A program made the translations under genes and the position numbers. A model generated the notes under the pieces. That model saw nothing but the letters and a program-made list of their open reading frames with translations, had not been told where the DNA came from and did not search any database. Source: Paenibacillus xylanilyticus (lineage in GTDB: Bacteria > Bacillota > Bacilli > Paenibacillales > Paenibacillaceae). From it: a stretch of 64,000 nucleotides of DNA. Positions within the stretch are counted from its first letter, which is position 1, and every line of letters starts with the position of its first letter. Positions 1-7,780 of the stretch are shown here, piece by piece. Location of the stretch: positions 3,049,001 through 3,113,000 of the forward strand of contig NZ_CP044310.1 in the NCBI RefSeq assembly GCF_009664365.1, read 5' to 3'.

Positions 1-13
1 CTTCATATTCATA

Positions 14-56
14 ACAAGAACCGTTGGTCTCTATGCCTGACGGTTCTTGTTTTTTT
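14..56 (+). terminator. Rho-independent terminator of an upstream gene
   Basis: An 11-bp inverted repeat (ACAAGAACCGT at 14-24 and ACGGTTCTTGT at 40-50) is followed by a run of T. The T run is on the plus strand, so it ends a gene lying before the window. The convergent Lrp gene ends at its foot. Confidence 0.8.
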
Positions 57-501
57 ATATATTCAATCCATCCTGATTTTTGTGCCGTTTCATCAGTATC
101 TGCGTTTCAGCACGGACGATACCTCTTAGCGAGTAGATGGATTCGTTCATGAATTGTTCCATCTCTTCAATGCTCTCGACAAGAATATGTATATGGAGGA
201 TGCAGGGACCCGTCATTTCGTATAATACAGCGACTTTATCGTTTTGTTTCAACGCGTCTATGATCTCATTCAAATATGCAGGCTCCACTTCAAGCTCCAA
301 ATAGGCCGATATCTTTTTGCCGAGCTTTTCAGCGCTAATTACAATGGAGAACTGTTCAATGATTCCTTGATTGACAAGCCGGTCTATGCGCTCTTTGACG
401 GCAACACCAGACAATCCAACCTCTTTAGCCAAATCGGTATAGGATATCCGGCTGTTTTGAGCCAGTCTTCGTAAAATATGACTATCAATTGAATCTAACA
501 T
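55..501 (-). CDS. Lrp/AsnC family transcriptional regulator
   Basis: This is a 148-residue DNA-binding regulator of the feast/famine (Lrp/AsnC) type, which usually senses amino acids or related small molecules as an octamer. The N-terminal winged-helix segment begins LDSIDSHILRRLAQNSRISY and is followed by the GLSGVAVKERIDRLVNQGII recognition region. The rest has the RAM/ligand-binding character. The open frame extends upstream to 726, but the start at 501 is preferred because AAAGGAGTG lies just before it and the product then begins where family members begin. The gene is divergent from a short-chain dehydrogenase at 829, which is a plausible target. The effector is unknown. Confidence 0.9.
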   Translation of the reverse strand: MLDSIDSHILRRLAQNSRISYTDLAKEVGLSGVAVKERIDRLVNQGIIEQFSIVISAEKLGKKISAYLELEVEPAYLNEIIDALKQNDKVAVLYEMTGPCILHIHILVESIEEMEQFMNESIYSLRGIVRAETQILMKRHKNQDGLNI

Positions 502-828
502 GTGTTTCACTCCTTTCCGCTTCATATTGTAACAGAAAAAAAGACAACCCGCCCGTGCGGGGTACATAATCCCCTGAAAATTGGAACACGCTAACAACCG
601 TAGTGGGATGAAGTGTAATTGCTGAGTTGCTTCCATATTTCCGCTTAATATTACTCGGCATGTTAACTGGTAAATATATAGTAGCTTGACAATACTCATT
701 AACAGGAGTACGATTAATTGTGTCAAATAAACGACAAAACTTACGTTTTAACTAAATCATATGATTATGGTTACATATAAAATCACGTTAGTTTTGTCTA
801 AAATTCAACAATTACTGGAGGAATCACC
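502..828. promoter_or_regulatory. Divergent promoter region with nested inverted repeats
   Basis: The 327-bp gap between the Lrp gene and the dehydrogenase has no convincing gene. It holds a long inverted repeat: 733-746 starts GACAAAACTTACGT, and 785-798 is its complement with one mismatch. Between the arms lies a perfect 12-bp palindrome, AATCATATGATT, at 755-766. The position just upstream of the dehydrogenase suggests regulator binding sites, with the neighbouring Lrp protein as first candidate. That assignment is inference. Confidence 0.55.
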
Positions 829-1575
829 ATGACTAATCTTAAAGACAAAGTAGCGATCATTACAGGCGGAGCTTCCGGAATTGGTTTGGCTACAGTAAAA
901 GCCTTCTTGGATAAAGGATCCAAAGTTGTTATTGCAGATTACAATGAAGAGCACGGCAAAGCTGCCGAGCAGGAATTGAAACAAACATATAATGATAATG
1001 TCGTGTTCATCAAAGTGAATGTTGCCGACGAAAAACAAGTAGAAAACCTGGTTACCGAGACAGTGAAGCAGTTTGGTAAACTGGATGTCATTTTTAATAA
1101 TGCAGGTATTGGTGTTCAAAAACCTTCGCATGAATTAACGGACGAAGAATACAAACGTGTCATTGCAATCAATCAGGACGGCGTCTTCTACGGTGCAAAA
1201 TATGCGATCCGTGAAATGCTGAAAACCGGTGGTGGATCTGTAATCAGCACTTCCTCGATCCTGGGTTCTGTTGGTGAACCAACATCGATGCCGTATGCCG
1301 CTAGTAAAGGTGCAGTCAACCAAATTACAAAATCACTCGCGCTGGAGTATGCTGACCGTAACATCCGCGTCAACGCAGTTGCTCCTGGATTTGTGGAAAG
1401 TGGCATGGTTAACAAAGAAGCTCTTGGTGAGTTCTATGATAGCCTGGTTGCCAAACATCCACTTGGACGTCTGGGCAATCCGGAAGAAATTGCACATGCC
1501 GTTGTATTCCTGGCTGAAAATGATTTCGTTACTGGAACAACCGTCTTCGTAGATGGCGGATACCTGGCTAAATAA
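829..1575 (+). CDS. Short-chain dehydrogenase/reductase (SDR) family oxidoreductase
   Basis: This is a 248-residue classical SDR, a cytoplasmic NAD(P)-dependent oxidoreductase of the 3-oxoacyl-ACP reductase/glucose-dehydrogenase type. It shows the TGGASGIG cofactor loop near residues 12-19, NNAG near residue 90, a Ser in STSSILG, and the YAASK active-site motif. PGFVESGM follows as the usual PG motif. The length is typical of the family. The start follows a good GGAGG site (ACTGGAGGAATCACC). It is a single gene with its own terminator and an unusual repeat-rich promoter shared with the divergent Lrp gene. The substrate cannot be read from sequence. Confidence 0.92.
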   Translation: MTNLKDKVAIITGGASGIGLATVKAFLDKGSKVVIADYNEEHGKAAEQELKQTYNDNVVFIKVNVADEKQVENLVTETVKQFGKLDVIFNNAGIGVQKPSHELTDEEYKRVIAINQDGVFYGAKYAIREMLKTGGGSVISTSSILGSVGEPTSMPYAASKGAVNQITKSLALEYADRNIRVNAVAPGFVESGMVNKEALGEFYDSLVAKHPLGRLGNPEEIAHAVVFLAENDFVTGTTVFVDGGYLAK

Positions 1576-1590
1576 GATTTTAATATGAAG

Positions 1591-1618
1591 AAGGCTCCCT
1601 TAAGAGGGAGCCTTTTTT
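1591..1618 (+). terminator. Rho-independent terminator after SDR gene
   Basis: Arms AAGGCTCCCTT and GAGGGAGCCTT are followed by a T run, directly downstream of the dehydrogenase stop codon. Confidence 0.9.
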
Positions 1619-1734
1619 AATTCCCTTTAATATTATCTTCCGGGCGGAAACCGTTAGAGTTGTGGTTATTGAGGAATAAGCTTCAAGAAAGCTTTGCTGT
1701 CAAAATCATCAGCCTGTATTAGCAAGTCTTATAC

Positions 1735-2514
1735 TTAGTTGGGTCCAGTGCTCGTTCGATTGGCTTTGACATATTTAAGCTGGGCGACAATGATGACGCT
1801 AATGATTACGAGCAGGAACCAGGAGCTGATTTTGCTGAAACTAACCAATTGCCAGGCATCGTGCTGGTCAGGGTATTTCCAGCCATTAAAGAATGTAGCA
1901 ATATTTTCGGCAGCCCAGATGAAGAATCCTACAATGATAAAAGCGAGCGATAAGGGCATACGATATGTCTTGGTCCGTACTCGGTAGATGATCCATGTTT
2001 TCCAAAAAACGATAAAGACCAAAGCCGTGAGCCACCAACGAAAATCAGGAATGAAATGGTGGGTGAAGAAGTTGAGATAGATGGCTCCTCCGAGCAGAAA
2101 GGAGGGCGCAAATCCAGGCCATCCAGTCATGTCCATGCGTAATCTCCGCCAGATCTGACACATGAAACTTGCCACACTCGCGTACATGAAGCCGCTGTAC
2201 AGCGGTACTCCAAATACTTTGGTGAATCCAGGCTCTGGATAGGACCATGAACCCATGCTTACTTTGTACAGTTCAAGAACCAGGCCAATAATATGAAATA
2301 CACATATGACTTTAATTTCATCCCGGGTCTCCAACCCACTTCGGTACATGAGATATTGGACACCAAGCAAGATCAGCAGAATGGCGTCGTAACGATGAAA
2401 GAATGGAACCTCGATCACGCTGGTTATGGCTAGGGTGCCGAAGATGGCCACAGGGAAAATGCAACTCATCGCCTGATGATAGCCGAAATGCAGCAATTGA
2501 ATAAAAGCTTTCAA
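1735..2514 (-). CDS. DUF817 family integral membrane protein (YoaT-like)
   Basis: This 259-residue polytopic protein has about eight hydrophobic segments and no signal peptide. Aromatic and His-rich loops such as YSGFMYASVASF and LNFFTHHFIPDFRWW fit the DUF817 family, to which I recall Bacillus subtilis YoaT belongs. No biochemical function is established. The predicted start is TTG at 2514, preceded by AAGGAG ten bases upstream. It stands alone, divergent from the lipoprotein gene at 2772. The family assignment comes from recognition of overall pattern. Confidence 0.75.
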   Translation of the reverse strand: MKAFIQLLHFGYHQAMSCIFPVAIFGTLAITSVIEVPFFHRYDAILLILLGVQYLMYRSGLETRDEIKVICVFHIIGLVLELYKVSMGSWSYPEPGFTKVFGVPLYSGFMYASVASFMCQIWRRLRMDMTGWPGFAPSFLLGGAIYLNFFTHHFIPDFRWWLTALVFIVFWKTWIIYRVRTKTYRMPLSLAFIIVGFFIWAAENIATFFNGWKYPDQHDAWQLVSFSKISSWFLLVIISVIIVAQLKYVKANRTSTGPN

Positions 2515-2617
2515 ATCGGGAAATCTCCTTCCGGTACTTGTTCAAAATATGTTGTGGAATTCATGTTTGTCTTCTATAAGTACATATGTAGAGCTACCGT
2601 TAATCATACAGAGTCGA

Positions 2618-2668
2618 AACCGAAGAAAAAAGAGAAATTAAATGATGAATCTCTTCTTGTTTTCGGTT
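2618..2668. other. Long imperfect inverted repeat in divergent intergenic region
   Basis: AACCGAAG...AGAGA near 2618-2637 pairs imperfectly with TCTCTTCTT...TTCGGTT near 2650-2668, giving an AT-rich hairpin of about 20 bp. It lies between the divergent DUF817 and lipoprotein genes. There is no clean T run, so it is not a confident terminator. It may be regulatory. Confidence 0.4.
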
Positions 2669-2771
2669 AGGCATATACGTGTCAAATGGCCCAAAAAGGT
2701 TTAAATCTATATACAAAAGTTTCTTCATGAGAGAAAATTAGGATTTATACATATGAGAGAGGAAGATTGGG

Positions 2772-3539
2772 TTGAAGAAATGGCATTACCCTTTATTAAC
2801 ATTTATGCTTACAGGCTTACTTGTTGCTTGTGGAGGGCAGAAGGGGGTAACCCCGGAAGTGTACAAGCAGATTCGGGAAGGCATGAGCCAGCAGGAAGTA
2901 GAAGAATTGGCGGGTCAGCCCGCTGAGAAAGAAGCCAATAATCCCTATGATGTATGGATTTATAATGGACAAGATGGAATTGAACGAGGCGCAACGGTGC
3001 GAATCGAATTTTCGAAAGAGGATCAGGTTCTGTTCAAATCTCAGAAAAAACTGTTTGAGGCGCCCAAGGCCGAAGAGAAAAAGTATAACCCGGAAGGAGA
3101 ACTGAAGGAGTTCATCTCCACATTCAACAACCTTGTCAGTCAAAATCAAGACAGGGAGTTCCTTCAGCCGATTTCGACGGAAGGCCTGGATTTTAAAAGA
3201 ACAACTTTTTACGATGGACAAGGCACGATCATTACGGTATCCGATCCAGCAATGATTAATGATGCGAATCAATATTCGAACAAGATGCATTTGGAAATCG
3301 AAGAGGATGGGACTTTAAACGAGATTTATTATATTGGTGCAGATCTTGAATATCCTGTTCTGATGTTACATGCGCTTAACGTTAGTGAGGAAACCATTGA
3401 TCAAATCCTGGCGAGTTATAAGGATATTGATGTGGAAACGTTGGAAAGTAAAAGTTTTAACTTTAATGAGGGTCGCTATTCCATCGTCGTTAAGAACGGT
3501 ACACCCCGAACGTTAGTGGTGACCATGAATGACAAGTAA
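2772..3539 (+). CDS. Putative lipoprotein with N-terminal SmpA/BamE-like (DUF3862-type) domain
   Basis: This 255-residue protein has a lipoprotein signal peptide with lipobox LLVACG (Cys about residue 20), so it should be anchored outside the membrane. Residues about 28-80 (VYKQIREGMSQQEVEELAG and following) resemble the small SmpA/BamE-type fold seen in many Gram-positive lipoproteins. The rest is unrecognised. Translation starts at TTG (2772) after AGAGGAAGA. The next gene is another envelope-targeted protein of unknown role 59 bp away, so they may be co-transcribed. Function is unknown. Confidence 0.7.
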   Translation: MKKWHYPLLTFMLTGLLVACGGQKGVTPEVYKQIREGMSQQEVEELAGQPAEKEANNPYDVWIYNGQDGIERGATVRIEFSKEDQVLFKSQKKLFEAPKAEEKKYNPEGELKEFISTFNNLVSQNQDREFLQPISTEGLDFKRTTFYDGQGTIITVSDPAMINDANQYSNKMHLEIEEDGTLNEIYYIGADLEYPVLMLHALNVSEETIDQILASYKDIDVETLESKSFNFNEGRYSIVVKNGTPRTLVVTMNDK

Positions 3540-3598
3540 CGCAATAACGATATTTATTTCGGCATGTAATATGTCTAGAAACGGCAGATGATGATAGG

Positions 3599-4282
3599 AT
3601 GAAGAGAAATGCCAAGTTGGTCTGGATATGCGTCGTCGTTCTTCTAGTCCTTATGGGGTTCTACAATTATCAACTCCATGCGGCGAGGGTACAAACGAAT
3701 AATTTGAAAAAACTGTATCAAACCAAGAATGATAGTGGCTTTTTGACGCTGTTGAGAGAAGGACATTCCTATATCCCATTGGCGGAATCACTCGAGCACA
3801 TTAGTAGAGTAACCGACGAGGATGATCCTGCTAAGGTGCAGAAACTCATCGAACTGGCCAAGAGCCAAGCAGACGAAGCTGATTATTATCTTCGAACGCT
3901 TATTCAGTTTAGTGATAGTTATGTGAATGATGTTAATCCTCAATTCATGGTTAATCAAACAGTTATGAATTCAAAGAAGCAGGAGGATCTGTATCTTCTT
4001 GCTTCGCAAGCAGGTGTCTTTATGCCCATGTACGAGATTAGTTACAACTATTGGAAAGATAAACCCAAACAGATTTCACCGAAAACAAAAGAAATGCTCC
4101 ATTCCATGGCCAAAGTGCTGAGAGCCCTGGATGATACCCTGCAGGAGTTCAAGGAAAAGGCTGTTTACACGATGGAGTGGGGAGAATTTTCAGACAAAGA
4201 GCAGATTAAGGATCTTACTCAGAGAGCCATTAAGCCTCATTTAGAGAAGCTAATCCAATTGAAGAGCGAGTGTGGAGGATAG
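3599..4282 (+). CDS. Hypothetical membrane-anchored protein
   Basis: This 227-residue protein has one N-terminal transmembrane helix (LVWICVVVLLVLMGFY, residues about 8-24) and a mostly helical, charged extracytoplasmic part. I recognise no domain. It follows the lipoprotein gene at 2772 on the same strand, and a terminator closes the pair at 4357. A shared envelope role is inference only. Confidence 0.65.
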   Translation: MKRNAKLVWICVVVLLVLMGFYNYQLHAARVQTNNLKKLYQTKNDSGFLTLLREGHSYIPLAESLEHISRVTDEDDPAKVQKLIELAKSQADEADYYLRTLIQFSDSYVNDVNPQFMVNQTVMNSKKQEDLYLLASQAGVFMPMYEISYNYWKDKPKQISPKTKEMLHSMAKVLRALDDTLQEFKEKAVYTMEWGEFSDKEQIKDLTQRAIKPHLEKLIQLKSECGG

Positions 4283-4356
4283 TCCAGATCGTGTCACTGA
4301 AAGACGTATAAATGTTCCATAAACAAAATAGATACCAGATACATCGTTTACGATAC

Positions 4357-4382
4357 AAGTCGCCGAAATGGCGGCTTTTTTC
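4357..4382 (+). terminator. Rho-independent terminator
   Basis: Arms AGTCGCC and GGCGGCT at 4358-4376 are followed by six T. It belongs to a set of very similar terminators in this window (see findings). Confidence 0.88.
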
Positions 4383-4482
4383 GATGATGTCGACAGTTTC
4401 GTATTTTTTCCATAATAAATGTGACGTATGAATCCATATCCTTTATAGTAGAAAATAAAAGCAAGATTCGAGGAGTCCTTAT

Positions 4483-5868
4483 ATGAACAAACAAGCAGTA
4501 CCGTTAAATTCGTTGACCAGTGTCACGGATGGAGGCCATATCATTTATTTGTTCGAGGATTTCGATCGTTATGTTGATAATGCGGTATCCTATATTCTCA
4601 CGGGTATAGACCAAGGTCATCACATCTTATTGATAGAAGAAGCAGACACATATCTTGACATTTATAACAAGCTTAACGATTTTATTTCCGGTGACCAGCT
4701 TCAGTATCTTCATTATGCTAACAATGTGGAGTATTACGGATCACGAGGGGATTTTAGTTTTCAGCATATTCTCAATCATTTTCATCAAGTAATGGGGACG
4801 GTACAAGAGAATAACATGTCCATTCGTACGTGGGCCAATGTTATGACGTGGGGGGAGCATAGCGAAGACAAGATCCAGGGGAATTTGGTCAATTATGAGC
4901 GGCAAACTTGCGGTGTAGCCCGTGAATTTGGAATGGTATCTGTATGTGCATATAACGCATCTGCCATTTCTTCGTCATTACAGCTTAAGATGATGAGAGA
5001 GCATGAGTACATGATGACTGACGTGGAATTTGTAAAATCACCCTTATATAGCCATCTGCCCTCGGACGAGGTCGTATTTCCTTCACTTTCAGTACAGAGA
5101 AGATTGCTTAACGAACAGAAGCATCTCTTAATCGAAAAGGAAGCCATGGAAATGGCCAACCAGGTGAAGAGCGAGTTTATCACTACCATGAATCACGAGA
5201 TACGGACCCCGATGAATGGCGTGATGGGAATCACGGATCTGTTGGCATCAACCGATCTTACCGATAAGCAGAAGGAATATGTGGCCACACTGCAAAAAAG
5301 CGGGAAGTCTCTGCTGCGCATCGTCAATGATATTCTGGATTTCAGCAAATTGGATTCAAATCATGAACAGCTTCTGAAGGAAGCCTTTAGCATCAGGGAA
5401 GCCGTAGCGGATACGCTGGATATTCTTAGGGTTGGAATTCTGAATAAGAAACTGCAAGTTCATGTTTCCATTGATCCGGATATTCCAGAGATTCTGATGG
5501 GGGATGATGGAAGATTCAGACAGGTAATTCTTAATTTGCTGGGGAACGCCGTGAAATTCACGGATGAAGGTGATATTTCCCTGGAGGCCAGATTGCTCAT
5601 CACAGATGCTGGTAAGGTCAGGCTTCATTTTACGGTCAGGGATACAGGGATCGGAATTCCTCAGGATAAACGGAATCAGTTGTTCAAGCCATTTCACCGA
5701 GTGGATAACAGTGTTACTCGCCGGACGGAAGGTACAGGTCTTGGATTGGCAATATGTCATCGAATTGTACAGTTAATGAATGGTGAAATTGCTATTGCAG
5801 CGGAAGATCTGACTGAGCGTGGGACCACAATTACCTTCACTGCGGAATTCGATACGTATACAGCATAA
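4483..5868 (+). CDS. MEDS-domain sensor histidine kinase
   Basis: This 461-residue soluble kinase has an N-terminal MEDS (DcmR-like sensory) domain over residues about 10-190. The dimerisation/phosphoacceptor segment MNHEIRTPMNG has His238. The ATPase domain shows NAVKFTDEG (N box), DTGIGIP (G1) and GTGLGLAIC (G2). No membrane segment, PAS or receiver domain is seen. MEDS domains are known in DcmR-type regulators and some kinases and are thought to sense small ligands. No response-regulator gene is adjacent, so it is an orphan kinase. The start follows a GAGGAGTCC site. Confidence 0.88.
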   Translation: MNKQAVPLNSLTSVTDGGHIIYLFEDFDRYVDNAVSYILTGIDQGHHILLIEEADTYLDIYNKLNDFISGDQLQYLHYANNVEYYGSRGDFSFQHILNHFHQVMGTVQENNMSIRTWANVMTWGEHSEDKIQGNLVNYERQTCGVAREFGMVSVCAYNASAISSSLQLKMMREHEYMMTDVEFVKSPLYSHLPSDEVVFPSLSVQRRLLNEQKHLLIEKEAMEMANQVKSEFITTMNHEIRTPMNGVMGITDLLASTDLTDKQKEYVATLQKSGKSLLRIVNDILDFSKLDSNHEQLLKEAFSIREAVADTLDILRVGILNKKLQVHVSIDPDIPEILMGDDGRFRQVILNLLGNAVKFTDEGDISLEARLLITDAGKVRLHFTVRDTGIGIPQDKRNQLFKPFHRVDNSVTRRTEGTGLGLAICHRIVQLMNGEIAIAAEDLTERGTTITFTAEFDTYTA

Positions 5869-6028
5869 GGAATGCAATAAACCTATTTACTTAGAGGCTC
5901 ATTTAGAAGACATAGTAGTGCTCACTGATGAATGTAAGCGGTCAGGTGATTACGAATTGTTATTTACCCATGGACATATGGTAAAATGGATGAAGTATTT
6001 ATCTTTTAGACCACATAAGGAGATCACT

Positions 6029-6373
6029 ATGCAACTTATACAACCTCAAGATGTCCAAGCCCGGCTCAATGGTTTCATTGATCAGGATTTATACTTACAC
6101 CTCGAAATGACGACAGGTGCGTACGCCAATCACTACGATAGCACACGTCACCCTGCCTCGGCTTTCATTTCCAATGCGGCCATTCGGTACACACAGGGAT
6201 CCATTTCAGGCACGAACCCATACCGGGTAGGCTTAAAAACGACGACGGGTTGGGTTTATGCGGAAGGCCTTACCCATATTGATGAAAATGAGAAGGATCG
6301 ACTGATTTTGGCTGGTCATGACAGTCAGGGAAAATTGGTTGTGGCCTTCCAACTTAGTCGGGAGAGTTTCTGA
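6029..6373 (+). CDS. yojF: YojF family protein (DUF1806)
   Basis: This 114-residue protein matches the YojF/DUF1806 family, found next to the bacillithiol deacetylase BshB2 in Bacillus. Its biochemical role is unknown. The open frame continues upstream to 5819 inside the kinase gene, but the ATG at 6029 follows CATAAGGAGATC and gives a product of normal family length. Its stop codon overlaps the start of bshB2 by one base (TGATG), implying translational coupling and a shared function in thiol metabolism. Confidence 0.85.
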   Translation: MQLIQPQDVQARLNGFIDQDLYLHLEMTTGAYANHYDSTRHPASAFISNAAIRYTQGSISGTNPYRVGLKTTTGWVYAEGLTHIDENEKDRLILAGHDSQGKLVVAFQLSRESF

Positions 6374-7071
6374 TGGAAGCGGAGGATCGAAACAGCATGA
6401 ACAATAAGTCACACGAAAATGAACGCATTTTAGTAATATATCCCCATCCTGACGACGAGGCCTTTTCCGTTGCCGGAACGCTCGCGAAATATATTGATGG
6501 CGGTGCGTATGTTACGTATGCCTGCCTGACTTTAGGCGAGATGGGGCGCAATATGGGCATTCCGCCATTTGCGAACAGGGTCACTCTGCCTTCGATCCGC
6601 AAGGTGGAGCTCGAAGAGTCTGCTCAGGCGATTGGTATTCAGGACTTGAGAATGCTTGGTTTTCACGACAAGATGATCGAATTCGAGGATGCACATCTGC
6701 TCGATAGCCGCATTATGGATTTGATAGAGGAACTTAAACCAACCATCGTATTTACCTTTTACCCAGGTTACAGCGTGCATCCCGATCATGATGCTACGGG
6801 TGCTTCAGTCATACGGACTATTTCCCGGCTGCCGGCAGAAGAGAGACCTATCGTATATTGTGTAGCCTTCTCCAAAAACCATGAGCAGGCCATCGGAAAG
6901 CCAGATGTACATGTTGATGTAAGGGGATATCTGGAACAAAAAATGGGAGCCATTCAGGCTCACCGTTCGCAATTTCAGGCTGCAGAGCTTGTCGGCAACC
7001 GAAAATTGGATGACGAAGAAATCCAGCGCAGATTCGGCAGAGAAGCATTCTGGACGTATCGCTTTGAGTAA
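6373..7071 (+). CDS. bshB2: Bacillithiol biosynthesis deacetylase BshB2
   Basis: This LmbE/PIG-L-type zinc deacetylase converts GlcNAc-malate to GlcN-malate in bacillithiol synthesis (known for the family). The zinc site is visible as YPHPDDEAF near residue 25, with the second His in HPDHDATG. The conserved LTLGEMGRNMG and FYPGYSVHPDHDATG segments closely match Bacillus BshB2 (YojG). The overlap with yojF favours the start at 6373. An ATG at 6397 preceded by GGAGG would give a product closer to the Bacillus length and may be the true start. A terminator follows at 7106. Confidence 0.92.
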   Translation: MEAEDRNSMNNKSHENERILVIYPHPDDEAFSVAGTLAKYIDGGAYVTYACLTLGEMGRNMGIPPFANRVTLPSIRKVELEESAQAIGIQDLRMLGFHDKMIEFEDAHLLDSRIMDLIEELKPTIVFTFYPGYSVHPDHDATGASVIRTISRLPAEERPIVYCVAFSKNHEQAIGKPDVHVDVRGYLEQKMGAIQAHRSQFQAAELVGNRKLDDEEIQRRFGREAFWTYRFE

Positions 7072-7105
7072 AATATCTGATCTCTGTTCAACCCAAGAAC
7101 AGCGT

Positions 7106-7128
7106 AGCCGCCATTATGGCGGCTTTTT
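7106..7128 (+). terminator. Rho-independent terminator after bshB2
   Basis: Perfect arms AGCCGCC and GGCGGCT with loop ATTAT are followed by five T. Confidence 0.9.
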
Positions 7129-7168
7129 CATTTTAACCGAGTAGGGCGTAGGACTCAGAAACATTAGA

Positions 7169-7223
7169 TTGACAAAGGTTCAAATTAGGGATATTCTTCA
7201 TAAAGAATATTAATAGGCTATGC
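7169..7223 (+). promoter_or_regulatory. marR promoter with two candidate operators
   Basis: TTGACA at 7169-7174 and TATTCT at 7192-7197, spaced 17 bp, form a good sigma-A promoter. A perfect 8-bp inverted repeat (ATATTCTT/AAGAATAT, 7191-7210) covers the -10 box. Next to it TAATAGGCTATGC (7211-7223) is the exact reverse complement of a site in front of the downstream permease gene (7714-7726). This layout fits autorepression by the MarR protein, which is inference. Confidence 0.65.
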
Positions 7224-7249
7224 TAGTATTTCGGGGAGGGCTTAACCTG

Positions 7250-7681
7250 ATGTCAACTCATCAAGAGAAAGATCCCATTGGATTGTTATTATCCAGAACG
7301 TACTTTGTCCACAAAAAAAGAGTTACCCATCTGCTGCAGGATTACGGCATTACCCCTGAACAATTCGGGATGCTTGAACAACTGTATCAGAACGAAGGCA
7401 TTACACAGAAGAAGTTATCCGAACTTCATGGGAAAGATCAAACGAGTGTCGGCAAGACATTGGAACGATTGGAACATAAGGATCTTATTATTCGAAGCAC
7501 TGATCCTGTTGATCGGCGAGCCATCCTGCTGCGGCTTTCCGAGGAAGGAAAAGAGCTTTATTTACAGGTAGTTCCTCTAATGAATGATATGGATCAGTCC
7601 TTGAGAGAGTTAATTACCCCGGAAGGGGCAGAACAACTTACCGTACTGCTCAACAAAATTTATGAAGGAATCTCCAGCTGA
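7250..7681 (+). CDS. MarR family transcriptional regulator
   Basis: This 143-residue winged-helix regulator contains the family core: LHGKDQTSVGKTLERLEHKDL as recognition helix and DRRAILLRLSEEGKELY as wing. The upstream in-frame ATG at 7220 sits in a repeat. The ATG at 7250 follows GGGGAGGG nine bases before and is preferred. It precedes an ABC-2-type permease gene, and three copies of a shared 12-13 bp sequence flank the two promoters. It probably represses itself and the permease. The stop codon is embedded in the terminator stem. Confidence 0.9.
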   Translation: MSTHQEKDPIGLLLSRTYFVHKKRVTHLLQDYGITPEQFGMLEQLYQNEGITQKKLSELHGKDQTSVGKTLERLEHKDLIIRSTDPVDRRAILLRLSEEGKELYLQVVPLMNDMDQSLRELITPEGAEQLTVLLNKIYEGISS

Positions 7682-7701
7682 TTCGTCAGCTGACTTTTTT
7701 T
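7675..7701 (+). terminator. Rho-independent terminator overlapping marR stop
   Basis: A perfect 7-bp stem (CAGCTGA/TCAGCTG) with a TTCG loop is followed by seven T. The TGA stop of the MarR gene lies in the left arm. Confidence 0.88.
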
Positions 7702-7713
7702 GCGGATATACAT

Positions 7714-7741
7714 GCATAGCCTATTATATGCTAGCCTATTA
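7714..7741 (+). promoter_or_regulatory. Tandem operator candidates before the ABC-2 permease gene
   Basis: GCATAGCCTATTA (7714-7726) and GCTAGCCTATTA (7730-7741) are direct repeats 16 bp apart. The first is the exact complement of 7211-7223 upstream of marR. They lie 40-67 bp before the permease start codon, a suitable place for repression by MarR. Confidence 0.6.
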
Positions 7742-7780
7742 ATTTGATATTGGAGCCATATCCAAGAAGGAGAGAAATAC

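Noticed and set aside
502..726. N-terminal extension of the Lrp gene up to 726
   Set aside because: The extra residues are hydrophobic and unlike the family, while a good ribosome site precedes the start at 501.
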